A stretch of DNA of 64,000 nt, from contig JAKTNV010000009.1 in assembly GCA_022747635.1 (NCBI GenBank), positions 68,408,407 through 68,472,406 of the forward strand, in the 5' to 3' direction. The position numbers and the translations under genes are program-made. Below the pieces are notes generated by a model, which made no database searches, was not told the DNA's origin, and was given only the letters and a program-made list of their open reading frames with translations. This stretch comes from Hetaerina americana. Its lineage: Eukaryota > Arthropoda > Insecta > Odonata > Calopterygidae. Shown in pieces: positions 1 through 13,262 of the stretch. Every line of letters starts with the position of its first letter. The stretch's first letter is position 1.

Positions 1-1654
1 TATTCATCATTGATTTACTTCAGCCTAAACTTTTCATTTAATTATTTCTTCATTTATTTCAGCATTTATCTGTATTGCCGGAAAACTTCCTAATTTGCTT
101 TTGTTATGCATCTTTGTTTCACACTATCAAGTGCTACATCTCTGATATTAGCAGTGCCCACAGCAATTACTATAACACCATCGCGTGAATTTTTCCTAGC
201 AACCGGTTAAATCTACTTTTCAGGCAATTATGGTTTCCCAAACTTAATATGGCATAACTTTATTTTTAGAGTTCTTACTATATTAAATTTTCTTATAACA
301 GTATCTCAACACATGTTAGATACGTTTTGTGTAGTGAAAATGCCAAAACCGGAGTGTCTATTTGGCTATTGCCTTTCTGGAAGTGTATGCGCACAATTGC
401 ACTTCTTTGCCTATTTCGATCGTTCAATCCATAGAAAATATATCTAATATATTTTCGTTCTTCTCTTATTAGAGAGAGTTCATGTCTTATTCCGCTTTCG
501 CACACCCGTCAGTCCATTTACCTTCTTTAGTCATATCGTTTGCTTTTTTGCTGTAAACAAAATATATTATAGTCGTTCCCTCACTGAAACCGGTTAATTC
601 ATATAAAAAGAATATTAAAAGCCTATTCTTAAATATTTGAATATATTTAATAAAATCTTGAGCAAAAATGAATGTGATATCGATCGAATTGGCATGATTA
701 ATTCAAGTAAATGATGATATGCTTTTCATGATGAAAGCAAAACCATCATTTCCCAGGGACAATTTCAATTAGTGGATTTTGATCACGTCATCCTTTATTA
801 TAGAAATACTACTTTCTTTTGCTTTTATACTTTTTTAAAACAAATAAAGAAATGTAACACATGATTAAGGTGTATATAATTAACTATACATAGAGTACAA
901 TATAAAGTACTCCTTTATAAATTATCAGGCATAGGGATTAGTTTTTTATTGATGGTAGAACCCTGAGCTAAACTAAATATCATTTCTGATAACCGTTGTG
1001 GGATATCAAATACAATATTTCAACTTGCCTATATATTTTTTGTGTGGTTTTATTATCATATTGCACATTAAAAATTGTTCTGGTAGCTAAAACTAAAAGT
1101 ATGGTTAAATACATATATTGAACTCGTTTGAACTTTGCCTTCATAAGCATTTGAGAATTGAACACTATTTTTATTTTCCTTTGCATTTTGTGCATCAACC
1201 ATATCACATAATCACATTCTGCATCGTCAAGAATATTACTTTTTTATACTTTTACAGAAATTAAATCTGAGTTTTGGGCCTAATCACCGTGCCCTATGCT
1301 TAATAATCAACTATTTTAATAAGCTTCCAGAAAGCATAGTCTACTTGTATTTATTTATTAATTTATGTACTTAGCGCAATAATAAATTTCAATTCTGTTA
1401 ATGAAATCAAAATATCATATTTCTGTGAGAGATAGGATGAAACTATTCTGGCGCTAATGTTTTTATACAAGCTCGGCACAGAAAAGTGAGACTAGTACTT
1501 TTTAGGGCGAATGGTTAGACTAATCTCCATCTATGATTTTTAGCCCTCTAGCTGCTTCTTGAAGGAATAAAACACCACCTTTGTTGTGGCTTTATCTAAA
1601 CTTGTCCCTGTACAACATGGAATCTTTTCCGAGCTTGCTGTACAAATGTTTGTG
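1..1654. other. AT-rich intergenic DNA, nothing identified
   Basis: AT-rich, stop-dense in all frames, with only short chance ORFs (up to about 75 codons). I see no splice-bounded coding segment, tRNA or recognisable repeat here. The sequence just before the decayed mariner (from about 1480) may contain its 5' end, but I could not identify a terminal inverted repeat. Confidence 0.5.
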
Positions 1655-1682
1655 TCAGATAGAATAAAGGTGGTGGACAAAC

Positions 1683-2600
1683 GGTGCAAGTGCATTTAAT
1701 TTTGCTTTAATCCCGATGAAAGTACAACTGAAACTTATGCAATGATTCATAAGGCAATCGGTAATGAATTCATGGGAAGGCGCATTATTTTCGGTATTGC
1801 AACCACTTCCAATGAGGGCTAACCACGGCCAATGAAGAACCGAGAAGTGGATGAACATCAACGCCGACAAAGGATGCCCACGTCAACAGTGTGAGCAATT
1901 TAGGGCGGGAAAATCCTAGAATAACTGTCAGGAATATATACTATAACATTGAGAGTAGTTTTTGATAATATTCAATCATTTTGATACACATTTTGGGCAT
2001 GCAGAATGTCGCAGCCAAATCTATGCCCCGAGCCTTAACAAATACACAGAGGCGGAAACGTCTGGGCCTCAGCCATGGACTGCTCGGTTGATCAAACCAT
2101 GGCCAAACGTGAAGTAATGCTGTTAGTTTTCTTCGACTGAGAAGAAATTAGCCATTGTGAATAGAACCCTAAAGGACAGAAAGACAACATATTACAATTG
2201 TTTTGAGGTTATGACCCGTCATGTCGTCGGAAGGGACCACAAGTGTGGAAAAACAACTATAGGTGATTTCTTCACGACAACGCACCGGCAAAAAATTCAC
2301 TGAATGTTCCTTTTTTGCCAAGAAAAGGACACCTGTCTTCCCACAGCCACCCTAATCTCCGTATCTTGTTTCAGCTGACTTTACCAATTTTCTATTTTGA
2401 AATCGACCTTGAACGGACCCCGAATCTAAACTTTTGTAAAAAACCAAGAAAATCGTACCGCAGATTTTGAGGTTATCCGGAGAGATGCATTCTAGGTGGC
2501 ATTCAAAAGCTTGAGGACACGTTGGGAGCGTTGCATTGGCAGCAATGGGCTGTATTTTGATGGAAATAGCGTACCCAAAGTGTAACTAATAAAATAAGGA
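1683..2600 (+). pseudogene. Decayed mariner-like (Tc1/mariner) transposase
   Basis: A heavily mutated mariner transposase can be followed across all three + frames. The N-terminus reads FCFNPDESTTETYAMIHKAI at about 1700-1760, matching the mariner helix-turn-helix start (FCF...SATETYEML..AFG). A frame change near 1820 leads to EEPRSG*TSTPT and GRENPRITVR, which correspond to the linker and second HTH. Further on, VSFLRLRRN in one frame and VFFD*EEISHCE in another (2120-2160) match the second catalytic-Asp region. FLHDNAPAKNS (about 2270) matches the HDNAPAH motif. AFKSLRTRWERCIGSNGLYF (about 2495-2560) matches the C-terminal W..RW..CI...G.YF signature. Many stops and frameshifts, and a likely deletion between the HTH and catalytic regions, make it non-functional. 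The end points are approximate because no clear TIRs were found. Confidence 0.85.
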
Positions 2601-2639
2601 ATTTATTCAAATGGAATCATCTTTCGTTAAAGATTTGTA

Positions 2640-5600
2640 GTTCACTTTTAAGTAGCACCGTTGCCATGCAATAGTCATATGCATGGGATAAGCATGCACT
2701 TATATAAGGATTTAAATTTTTGTTTAGGCATACTAATGTATAATTGTAGTGTATAAAAACGTAGCTTTAAATGGTATTGCCAGGATCCATACAAGGTTTT
2801 TACATAGAACTGACCTGACCATCAGGACACATAATTAATTGATATTGCAAGAATTGAAATATTAAAATAGTCCTTCTAGTGAAAGTTGTCAATTAAAGCC
2901 TATTTATTCAATTATTTTCTCTTTTTGATAATCAAATTAGAGTAAATAGAATATTCATTCAATAATCTGAAAAGTTGTTTGGATTTGAATTAATTATTCG
3001 TATATCAAGGAATCAATTCTTGTAACACAGCGTTTTAATTTTACCTTTTTAAAAGCTAACGCATCATTTATTTCAAGGGACTTAAGTCTAACGTAATTTT
3101 GCACCAATAAATTTTCAGAATGATTCCTCTCACCCAATAAATATTAAGGAAGTACGCAGGAAATGAAACAAATACATGCCTGCGTCAATAAGTTCCTTGC
3201 TCTCCATTTTTAGTTGGGTTGGGTTCTCTAGTAGGGTGATAAGAAGATTTTCGGCAATATTTTATCGTTAAAATTCGGTAATAACTACCTAACCTGAGAA
3301 TAATCTCATTGCTAACAAGAGTATGTTCAAGGTGTATGCTTAATTCCTTTTGTTTTCTCAATATTCATTCTAATGGAAGCTATCTAGGTTAAAAAGACTA
3401 TTGATATATTATCAGTGAAATAAAAATAAAAAAAGGTGTTTTTCACGAATTGTGGATTTTTAACGGGATTTTCTTAAACTCCAGATTGTTGAAAAATGCA
3501 AGTCTAAGAAATATAAAAAATGAGGATACCTATAGATACATTCCTATTCTCCATTTCATTTAGCTAATATCAACACTTGTTATGGCCCTGAAAGACGTGT
3601 TATTATAATTGCTGATATCCAAATCAATTTAATTCAAATGTATACTCCTAAATTAATACTTCACGAAAAAATGAATATTCTTATATTCTTTACCTCCATA
3701 GATTACTCAAGCTCTATCTTAGGGGTAAATGTGACTCATAAATTACTCCTTTAGGTAACAATTTCCGTTTATTTGTGTAGTTTTCTCTTTCATCCTATAT
3801 TACTAGATCAGTTTTCAACGAATGCCCAATTATTTTCTAAAAATGCATATTAAATTTAATTCCGCTCTATTTATTGTATTCTAAGGATAATATTTTGCAT
3901 ATTTCAGCCAATAAAATTTATTTCAGTTTGCTATGATGTAACATCATGGGCTATGAACCTTTTCAAAATTTTTAAGCATTATCATTGCATGTTTTTAATA
4001 TGGATTAAACACCCAGGATTTTTATTCATGAAAGAAGATGATTTCCATGATTATATTGCATTACAAACCCGTAATTGTCTTACATAAAAAAATGCTACTG
4101 GATAGTTCACGTCAATAACCATGTTACACTTTTCTACTATTTTACACTTTTGGACGAAATGAATTGGGATGAATCAACAATGCTGATTCATCTAAATTAA
4201 GGTTAGCTTGTTTTATAGTAGGTCTACTTCTTATGTTTCTGGTTAGTACCATAAAAGCTGTGAAGTTCATAGCCATTTGCATTTTTTCTAAAGGATATGT
4301 AATAGTTTCAATAGCTTAAACAAGGTTGTTGGTAGTATTGACGAACAGTATTGGGATTTTATTTTAAAATAAAATCTAGATTAACTTCGACGAAAAAAAA
4401 AGCTTAGAAAACGAAAGGAGGAAAATAGCTATAACATTTCCTACTCCATAAAAAATTCTAAATAGCGGTTATGTTACATTCAAGAAAAAATATGATATTT
4501 TAATCCTCCCTTAGTTCAAAACTAATTTTTAAAAAATTGAAAAATTTAATTGAATGCTAGGGCACGGATTTACACAATATATCCCTGAAAAAATCTAGTT
4601 TATATTAATTTTCTGCAACATTTATTAAATTAACTTTGAATGATTGAATCGAATTTTTTTTCGCAATTTAATAAATCATGCCTAACATGTGTTAATACAG
4701 AGACAAATGAAATAATAAACCTTTTTTAGTAATTACTCATTTTAAAATAATAAACTTATCAATAAATATAAATCTTAATCGCCATTCTGTATTTACTTCT
4801 TCATTATGTCGTAATGGCGATGGAGAATCACATGTAAATGATTATAAACATTCTTAAACTACTGTTGATATTCATTGAATTTTCATGTTATATTCCTTTC
4901 TTTTTACCTAGAATTCAAAAAAGAGTTTTTTAGAAAAGCATATTTAGCCTTGTTTACTCTAAAAATATTATGTTCCGTATGTTTCCGGCATATCTAGAAA
5001 CGAATTGGTGGCATAATGTAACTATACTTTCAAAAGAAATCCCAATCTCTATTTTATGTTACATTTTTTACGATTGACTAATGCTAGAATACATTTTTAT
5101 AGAAAAATAAAATCTTATTTTACATGTGGCTAGCAATGCGTTGTTTAAAAATGACTTTATATCAATAAAGTTATCGTTTCTTATGTGAAAAGAACATTTA
5201 CACGTTAACTCTAGAGTAAACTGGCTCAAAGTTTCTTTCTCACATCGGTAAAAATTTTGAAAAAACATGTGTAATTTATAACATACCGGAAGCAGGAGTT
5301 TGAAGGCTCAACTAATTGCTAAAGCAATGAGAGCATTTAAATGAAAACTGAACACCTATCAATACACACAATCTGCGAAAAGCTAGAGACTAACTTTTGC
5401 ATATTGATACTGTCATCATAGTGTTAGAAGAACAACATACTGACAACTTATGGGCGCACGAAGTTTTTGCGTTACATCATGGTTTGTGCGCGGACTGGTT
5501 GTTGTTGAGGGTTATTATTCAGCAGGTCTGCATCTCACTGCCCATCAGCTCTCACTAGCATAGAAAATTGTTCGTGGTAGCAGATAAGGCATTCATGTAT

Positions 5601-8260
5601 CAGAACACGAAAAAATAATTTTCCTCCGGAATTGGAAATTAAGATGCCTGAGTCGGGCGCCGTATAAACCGATACCTTTTCGCCAATCACCGAGTATGTA
5701 GTGCGTAAATCCTCGGCGATATGCACCTGAGCGCTAAAACGCTGAATACGGATGAGTGGTTGGGTACTTGGAGCTAATTTTGCCTAAATATTCCAGTAAT
5801 TTCATTATATTGTATATATACTTAGGTACCGATCTCCCAAAACATACATTAGTACATTAACTACCGACAATAAAGCCAATTTTGAGAGCTCTTCAACAAT
5901 ATGTCTGAGCATTCCAAGAACATTTCCTACTTGATGTTAAGTTTCGTTTCTGAAGAAGAGCCTACGTATCTAATCACATTAGGCTGAATTGTAGACGTTT
6001 GTTCTTTATTGGCCAATGATTTTTAGGAAGTGGATCCTGTGTGATTGTGGTATTTTTCCCAAATGTTGAACCTAAGGGCCCGGAAACTAGAAGTATTTAT
6101 GAAGTTGATTGCTAAGAATTCAGTTTGTAACTCTCGCTTTCTCCATTTATGATGATTTAAGAAATATGCACTGACGTGATAGGCATAAATATGGGCGTTG
6201 ATTAATCACAGCCATAAAAAGGATCGTATGGTCAAATTACTTAAGCATCGTATGCTCAAATATTTCTCCGGGTTTTGGATTAAAATATTTTTGATATATG
6301 AACAGAGATCAAGAAAAAATAGTCTCCCTGCATTAAATAGAAAAGGAAATTTTTCGATGAAATTGTTTAGAAGATGCAAGCAGTTTTACAAATATATATT
6401 GCAGGCTACAATTTTGGAACTTTAAGCTTTTACAATCTGGCTTCGAAGAAGTAGGCGAGAGAAATGTTTTCAGTTTTAGTGTACGTATAAATGCAGAGAA
6501 GATTTAAAAGGAATAGTTAAGCGTCTGGTTCTCAAAAGTTAGGAGATAAGAAAATTCATGATCTCTTTCAAAAAATTAACCGTGGAAAAATATCTTTGGG
6601 GCTAAACTGAGCATTGAAAATTTTTATTGTTTATTTAGAAATTATTATTATGGTTAACATTAATACTGATGAGTTTATATAGAATTTCAAATTATTTGTT
6701 TATTTAATAACATTTCTAATTAATAGTCAGGTGTTTTGGGAAATGGTCATTTCCAAGAATAATGCAAGCACATGTCCCCTTATCGTCAGTATGGAAAGAA
6801 CATATAGGTTTCAAGTTATAATATAGCAGGTTTTTATTACTTTGCAAACAATTTTGCAAAGAAATGCATGACGTACAACATTATGCTTTAAGTGTAACTG
6901 TGGAAGGTAATCATCCGAATACATGTAAATATGACCCTGGTTTCGGATACATTTTTGGAAGGAAAACAAGGCGCAATTTGTTTTTTATTATTAATAATAA
7001 AAATTCATACATTTTAGTAGTTTCTATATCTACAAAGCAGTCGTATTTGTGCATTGGCAACGCATGTGATATGGTTTCCATGGAGAATGTTCGAAGCTAA
7101 GATGATTACTTTTCCTTAAGAAGCCACACACTATGCGATAGTATATGGTAGATATTATTCTTATTTACAGATAATGTTTATAATTAACGTATTTTTACTC
7201 CACATGAAATATGTCTTAAAAACCCCTCCATGCGCTCAATTTTCTTTTACCACATTGCCTTAAATCATCAGGTGACATATGCGTACCAGATGGACCACTA
7301 TTTCTTCATATTAGTCAAGGATACATTTTACACACTTGGAGTTTTTAAACAGATCTAGGATCATGGAAAACGAAAATAACAATTTCAAAATAAAGACGGT
7401 TTAAAATTTTACTCACTTGCAAGAGAACATCTTTCAAGGCTAAAAAATAATTGATTCTTTCGGAAAAAATCAACTTTTGATTCTGATATTATTATATAGC
7501 CGTAATAATTAAAATATCTTAGAAATAACCCTTAAAAATGCATATTTTATTTATTTCCATTGAGACGATAGATAAACGAAAATATAATATCAGGTAAATT
7601 CAGTTACTATTCAGCAGGAGGTTATAGATCAAATTTTAATTGCTGAGCATATGATTATTATTTAATCAAATAGTCAAGCTCTTCATGCAATTCAATTCCT
7701 TTTGAATTAAAAGTCTTACGAAACTAATTTTTCAGCATTTAAGATTATAACATTCATAAAGTTAAATATTGATTCTTATGGAGAACTTTCGAAAACCCAC
7801 TTAAGGTTCAGGTTGAATAGTACTAAGCAATTAGCATACAAAGCTTATCGCCGTTGAAATACAAATAGACTCCAGTCCAGTTCATCTAAAGTGACATGCT
7901 TTATCAAGATATAGTTTTTTCTTAAAAGAAAAGCTTTTTATTTAAGCGTAAATATTTGATTCTAAACATGAAAGATAATTTGTCCCCACCAGATACGGTA
8001 AGATAAACAGCAGCATTTTTGCAATAGGAATTTAAAACTGAGGATTTACTTATAACAGAGAGTAACATAACAGGTATATCAGCTATTTAGAGTTTCTAAT
8101 GCGCACATATGATTTGGTATTGCCTTCTGCTTACGCAAGAATGATAAACATAATGCCACTACTTATTGAAATACCTAAGTTAGTTAATTACGAGTTAAGT
8201 GTTTGAAAAAAATTATAAATAGTCGCTAATAGCTTGTGAGTATACACTGATATTTAAAGA
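2640..8260. other. AT-rich intergenic DNA
   Basis: Long AT-rich stretch without a supportable gene. ORFs here are short and lack coding character. A 22-bp perfect AT-only-centred palindrome lies at 4355-4376. A less AT-rich patch at about 5445-5760 carries a 63-codon - strand ORF (5535-5726) and a pair of gcgcac/gtgcgc half sites. I do not recognise the ORF and do not call it a gene. Confidence 0.5.
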
Positions 8261-8269
8261 ATGTGAGCC

Positions 8270-10803
8270 TTCAGGGAAAAGGTGAAAGGAGATGCAAGGA
8301 GACAGGAAGAGAAAACAGATATTTTTGGTCCAGGCTAGGTGAGATGGAAGGATAGTGAGTATTACTGGAGTAATAGATATAGTTTAATATATAGCGGTGG
8401 GGGCAAAAGCCCGTGAATGGTAGCCAATATATTGAACAAAAAGGTGGGAAAAACGTTATCAAAACAATAAACGACGGATAGAGTATTAATGGTGCAGTAA
8501 AAGTAGGACCAATGGACTTAGTTATTGTTCAGGCATGCATGCCAACTAGCAATCATATTGAGAAAGAAGTCAATAGATTATACAATTATATACAGGATAC
8601 AATTGCGTGTGTTCCTGCTGGCTAGTGATGGAGGGGGTTGAAGTGCGACGGTAGGCGAAGGCAATGATGGTGATACGGCGGGAGACGGTTAAGGTAGGAG
8701 GAATGACCGCGGTAAGAAAGCAATTGAATTCCGCTGGACAAAGGGATAAGTCATCGCCGAACACTTAGTTTACAAACCACTATATGTAATCATGAAGAAT
8801 ACTTGTACTCTCAGTAAGGTGTAAGTTAGTTTAAATTATGGTTAGGCGTACATTTCGGAAGAGAGTAATCAATTAACAGTTTCCCTGGGGTGGATGCTGA
8901 CTGTGATGTCAATTTAGTAGTCATGAAGTGTAATGTCCGATTCAAAAAGAATAGGCAGGGACGGAGGATTAGGAAATGGAACGTGGACGCATAAGTAGGT
9001 TGAGAAGAAAGTAGTATCAGCAGGGTTTAGAGAAAACCATGAATGAGGAAAAAAAGCCTTGTATATTGAGGGAAAATGATGGTGATATTTAAAGCAACAA
9101 AAGAAGCTATAGCAACTGAATAGGAGCTGTTTACAGGGAAAGGACATAAAAACCATTGCTTTATGGAATTGATGATTAGAAAGATAGATGAGAGAAGTAA
9201 ATGGAAAATATAAACGCAGAGATAGACAGGAGGAAGTATTAACTGTTAAATAATATATTGAGAACGTTAAAAAATAGAGCAAAATGAACGAAGTGGATGA
9301 CTCAGTATGACGATATGGAAACTTTGAATAGAAAGAGTGAAGTTGGTACGCTTTCCAAGAAAGCCAAAACATTATCGGTAAGTGGACAGAGGAAATGTGT
9401 CAACAGCGTAATCGGAAGTGTAATATGAAGAATAATAGATCCAAGATAGATGAACGGAAAATGTAGAATAATTGTAAAGTGGAACAACTAAAGAGCGTTG
9501 GAAACTGTGGACGCAAGAGTATTTATAGGTTGTTTCGTGGCATCTATGAGGAAGGAATCTAGCCCGACAACTTTGTCAGATCAGTGTTAGTTTCTAACCG
9601 AGAAAAGTAAATGCTACATCATATGAGGACTACAGAACAGTATGGTGGCTCGCGGAATATCATTGCAAATAATGTGGCAAACGGTGGAAAAGAACAAAGA
9701 ATGTCATCAAAATATATTTGCCTATTTTGTAGATTTCGCTTAATCATTTGATAAGGTGACTTTGGAAAAAGTAATGAATATATTGCAGAAATTAGGAGTA
9801 GATTGGACGGATAAGTGATGTAGTTGCAGACCTTGCATATCTCACAATGCTCTGGTGCGAGTGGGTTACGGAGTTTAGATGGATTGTGCTAAGATGAGGA
9901 GTAGGGCAGGGATGCCCATCATTACCAGGCCTGTTCAACGTAAATGAATAAAGAGAAATTGGAAGGACTGGAGATGGAAATGAATTTCGGTGACGAATTT
10001 ATGAAATCAGTTTGGTGGAAGTAAGTTTATTACAAAGTTATAGTTTTCCAGACAGCCAAGGACTTCCATTACTGCAAGGACAAGCATTCCTGAGCGAATT
10101 GGAAATTCAGTTCGATATACTATACGGAATGACAATTAATATAAATAAAAATGGTTATGCGATTTTCCAGAAAGAGAAAGTCCAAGTTAAATGTTTAAAT
10201 ATGAAGGCCAAAACGAGAGCACTTGGAACAGTTTACATATTTGGAAGTCATTTGGACCAAAACGGCAAAATTATAAGGGACGTAAGGAGATTTGCTCCAG
10301 GAAAAGAGACAAGGAGGATGGAATTGAAGACAGGGACATCTAGAGAGGTTTTTAGGAAAGCCTCGGTACAACTTCGATATTGGGCGTAGTTTGGTACAGC
10401 GTGGAAACATTGTCACTTAAGCAGGATGGAAGACGAAGATTGGAGGCTTCTGAAAAATGGATGTGAGGAAGAATGAGAAGATGAATTGGGCAGAAAGAAA
10501 GACAAATAAGGAATTGGTAGATATGGCGACCGAAGAGAAGATATTGTCGGAAGAAATCATAGAAAGATGGGAAAAATGGATAGAAAGCATAGTAATTGGT
10601 GGTAAGATGTTGAAGACAGTGATAGAGAGGAGAATGTTAGGCAAACGAGGATGGGGATAGGGATGTTGGAGGGAATGTCAGAATTATACGAGATAAAGAG
10701 GCTTATTTTAGAGTGGAATGTTGGGTTATGTTTTGTGAGGAGGAATAAGAAAATTAATTGGTAGTTATGTCCATCCAAAATATACTCCAACAGACAGATT
10801 ACC
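8270..10803 (+). mobile_element. Decayed LINE (non-LTR retrotransposon), family A
   Basis: Purine-rich + strand with degraded LINE ORF2 features in order. DFA*SFDKVTLEKVMNILQK (about 9730-9790) is the RT motif A region (DF..AFD.V). GQGCPSLPGLFN (about 9900-9945) matches the RQGC.LSP.LFN motif. The 125-codon open frame at 10012-10389 contains YGMTININKNGYAIFQKE (the 'ygl.iN..KTk.m' thumb entry) and YIFGSHLDQNGKIIRDVRR (the 'f.YLGS.i..dG' segment). At 10390-10670, disrupted frames carry VIERRMLGKRG, the end of the C-terminal 'IEG+..GKRGRGR' domain. The shared 3' terminus (tccatcc... ending in gattacc) recurs at three other places in the window. No intact frame spans the element and the endonuclease part is hardly readable. 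The 5' limit is a guess from where purine bias begins. Confidence 0.8.
10012..10389 (+). pseudogene. Open fragment of LINE family A reverse transcriptase
   Basis: This is the longest surviving frame of the LINE at 8270-10803, encoding 125 residues. It covers the palm-to-thumb region of a non-LTR reverse transcriptase: a mutated YADD-type segment (LVEVSLLQS, where A/ADD is lost), then ININKNGYAIFQ and the FGSHLDQNGKIIRD 'YLGS.it.dG' region. The catalytic aspartates expected in the FADD box are absent, so the fragment cannot be active. It ends at a stop just before the degraded C-terminal domain. It is a relic and not a host gene. Confidence 0.75.
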
Positions 10804-13027
10804 TGATAAAAACAATATTTATAATTTTATATTTTAAACTTTTGGCTGAAATATTTAACTTATTCATCCATTAATAGGCTAAAATATTATATTTTCTATT
10901 TACTGATTAAGAATGGATACTACTCTTGGATTAAATTATAATTGTTGAATAATGATAAATCATAAAAAATAAAACAAAAACCATGTAAGAAATACTCTTC
11001 ACATGTTTCTTCATGGTTTATTCGGAATTGACGCCAACGAAATTTCAGAAAACATTACCAGATTTTTCTATGCCTATTCTTTCTTACCAACTTGCGTCGT
11101 AACTGTTTTATGTCATTAGTGTACCATATATTTTTTATACGAAATATGATAATATTACTCAGATTACAGGGCTACGTTAAACGTGAATGAAACAGAAAAT
11201 AACTCTATTGTGAAAAAACGCATCCTCCAAAGAATATGTGTTTGATATGCATAGGGAATTGAGAATATTTTGCAAGAGTTTATTCATTTATTTTTTGTAC
11301 TGAATCTATTGTTTTTCTTTTGATACAATTAATCTCAATTCGTTAATTTAAAGTGCCCTTCTCGTGAATTATATAACGAAAATTTCAAAGGATGATGAAA
11401 TTATTGCATGAACAATTAATTCAGGCAGGTTAAACGTATCATTGAACTGGAGGATAGGGTTTACGAAATATGGTTAGGTTGTTATCATGTATAGTCTTGC
11501 ATCCATAACACCTATTCAAACACGTGGTAGGTGCAAAAGTTGGCTCTTCTCTCTAAAAAATCTTTTTAGAATTTTTTCTACCTGACTCCAACAGAAATAA
11601 GTTTCCGAAGCAAAATCGGTCACTGTTCATACATAATTTTGATTTGCCTAGATTGGCAGTTTAAATTATTTTATTTTTACATCTCTTCACACTTAGTTGA
11701 CTTACAACGCAAGGGTTCATTGCCAATAAGGGCCTATGAATGATCGGAAACTTTTACTGAAAAATGCATTTCGTGGAACATTTTCTTCCATTGATTTTAA
11801 GTCAGCATTTTTCTAGACTCATATTTGGACCATGGCGGCAAAAATTTACTAAGCATCGTCTTTTCCACATATTATCATTCCTTGGCAATTTATTGAATAA
11901 ATTTCCTGTCGATGAGAGAAATTAGCAATACCTGATATATTAGCTAATATTAAGCTAAGACATTATACCAAGGAGTGAAATAATCGAAATTTATTCATGA
12001 TTAGATAGAAGTTTATGAAATAAAACAAAACTTTTTTCTACATAGAATAATCTAGCTAAAAGACCTCATTGCTGTTTCTCACAGATCAGGAATATTGCAT
12101 ATCAACCTATCTGATTAGTGGTATTAGCACGTTAGTATATCGCCCTCAACTGCATGGAGTGCTGCGTACTAGCATATTGTAAAAGAGTATATACCTAACT
12201 TTATTTTTACTCTTCGTGGCTTTCCGCGCACTCATCTTCAAAGTGCTCTAAATTGCAGTCACTCGTAAGATTCTGTGTATTGGGTTATGGACGGTTAGCG
12301 TATATTATCGAGTTTCATGTTATTTCTCTCTTTGTAAATTGTAGAGATGTAAAGGAGAATGTAGGAAAGGCCTTGGCCTTCTAGAAAATTGTACCTTTAA
12401 ATATTAATCATGTTTAAACCACCTAAAGTTAATCCACGCCACATTACCTACTACTTAACGAAACCAAGAAATCTAGTCTTCATATTTTTGAATGTTCTTT
12501 TTTTGAGTGTTCACGTTTATAATATGATTTGAGCTATGTTGCTGGAAAGTCAAAAATATAAAATCAATTATTCCTATATTAACAAGTGCAAATACCCGAA
12601 TACCCGCAAACTAGATTCCAAAACACAAATTACCTCCAGTTCACTATTCATAGGTGTAGGCACCTTTCGAAGTCAGCGGTTCCACGGAGTTCCGATCAGT
12701 GGGCCATGGCATTTAGTGCTCCCCGCCAATATGTTCGCGGCGATCACGCTCCGCCTAAAAATTCTCCTTCCGCGGAAAATGGCAAAATATGGTTTGGCAA
12801 TTTTTATTGAATTACGGTCTTTAAGACACCTAATATTTTTTTTGATATTATTGTTAATCATAATTATAAATACATTATCCTCTGCATAGGGAATTTCTCT
12901 CTATAGTTTCCGTACTTCCTAAAGTAACCCTTAAGAAATGTGTACCATTCTTCAGCTAAAAGTTTGTTTCAAAACTTTCACAATATTTCAGTTTAGAGCT
13001 ACAAAAGAGGGAGATGTGTCGTTTTAA
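10804..13027. other. AT-rich spacer with one GC-rich patch
   Basis: Mostly AT-rich and unremarkable. A distinctly GC-richer patch lies at about 12650-12790 (with gtgtaggcacc, cgccaatatgttcgcggcga and ttccgcgg). It is open in one + frame (12586-12810, 74 codons) and in one - frame (12673-12861). I recognise no protein family in either. It could be an exon or a fragment of an unknown transposon. Nothing else was identified. Confidence 0.4.
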
Positions 13028-13262
13028 GGTAATATATTGGCTAAGGTAGGATTTGGATGGACACAACTACCAAATAAATATCTTTCGACTCTTAACAAAA
13101 CTCAATCCAGCAATACTCTGCATCAAGTCCTTCTTAATGTCTGTATACTTTCTTCCTTCCTTCATCCACTCAAACATCCTTATCCTGTTCCTGACGTTTC
13201 TTCGTTTGCCTAATATTCTCTCTTCTACTGCTGTGTTCAATATCCCACTGCATTTGTGTTAG
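13028..13262 (-). mobile_element. 3'-terminal fragment of LINE family A
   Basis: Read on the - strand this is a 5'-truncated copy of the family A LINE 3' end. It translates to VEERILGKRRNVRNRIRMFE followed by WMKEGRKYTDIKKDLMQS, the usual LINE C-terminal 'IEGK.LGKRGRGR' and 'Y.diKrdl' segment. The 3' UTR ggatggacacaactaccaaa follows, then the terminus shared with the copies at 10803, 17701 and 35935. It is better preserved in this domain than the 8.3-10.8 kb copy. Confidence 0.8.

Noticed and set aside
4355..4376. 22-bp perfect palindrome
   Set aside because: Almost entirely A/T, expected by chance in such AT-rich DNA; noted but not considered significant.
8914..9372. 152-codon - strand ORF
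   Set aside because: It is the antisense of the purine-rich LINE family A body; the peptide is Ser/Phe/Leu-rich with no domain.
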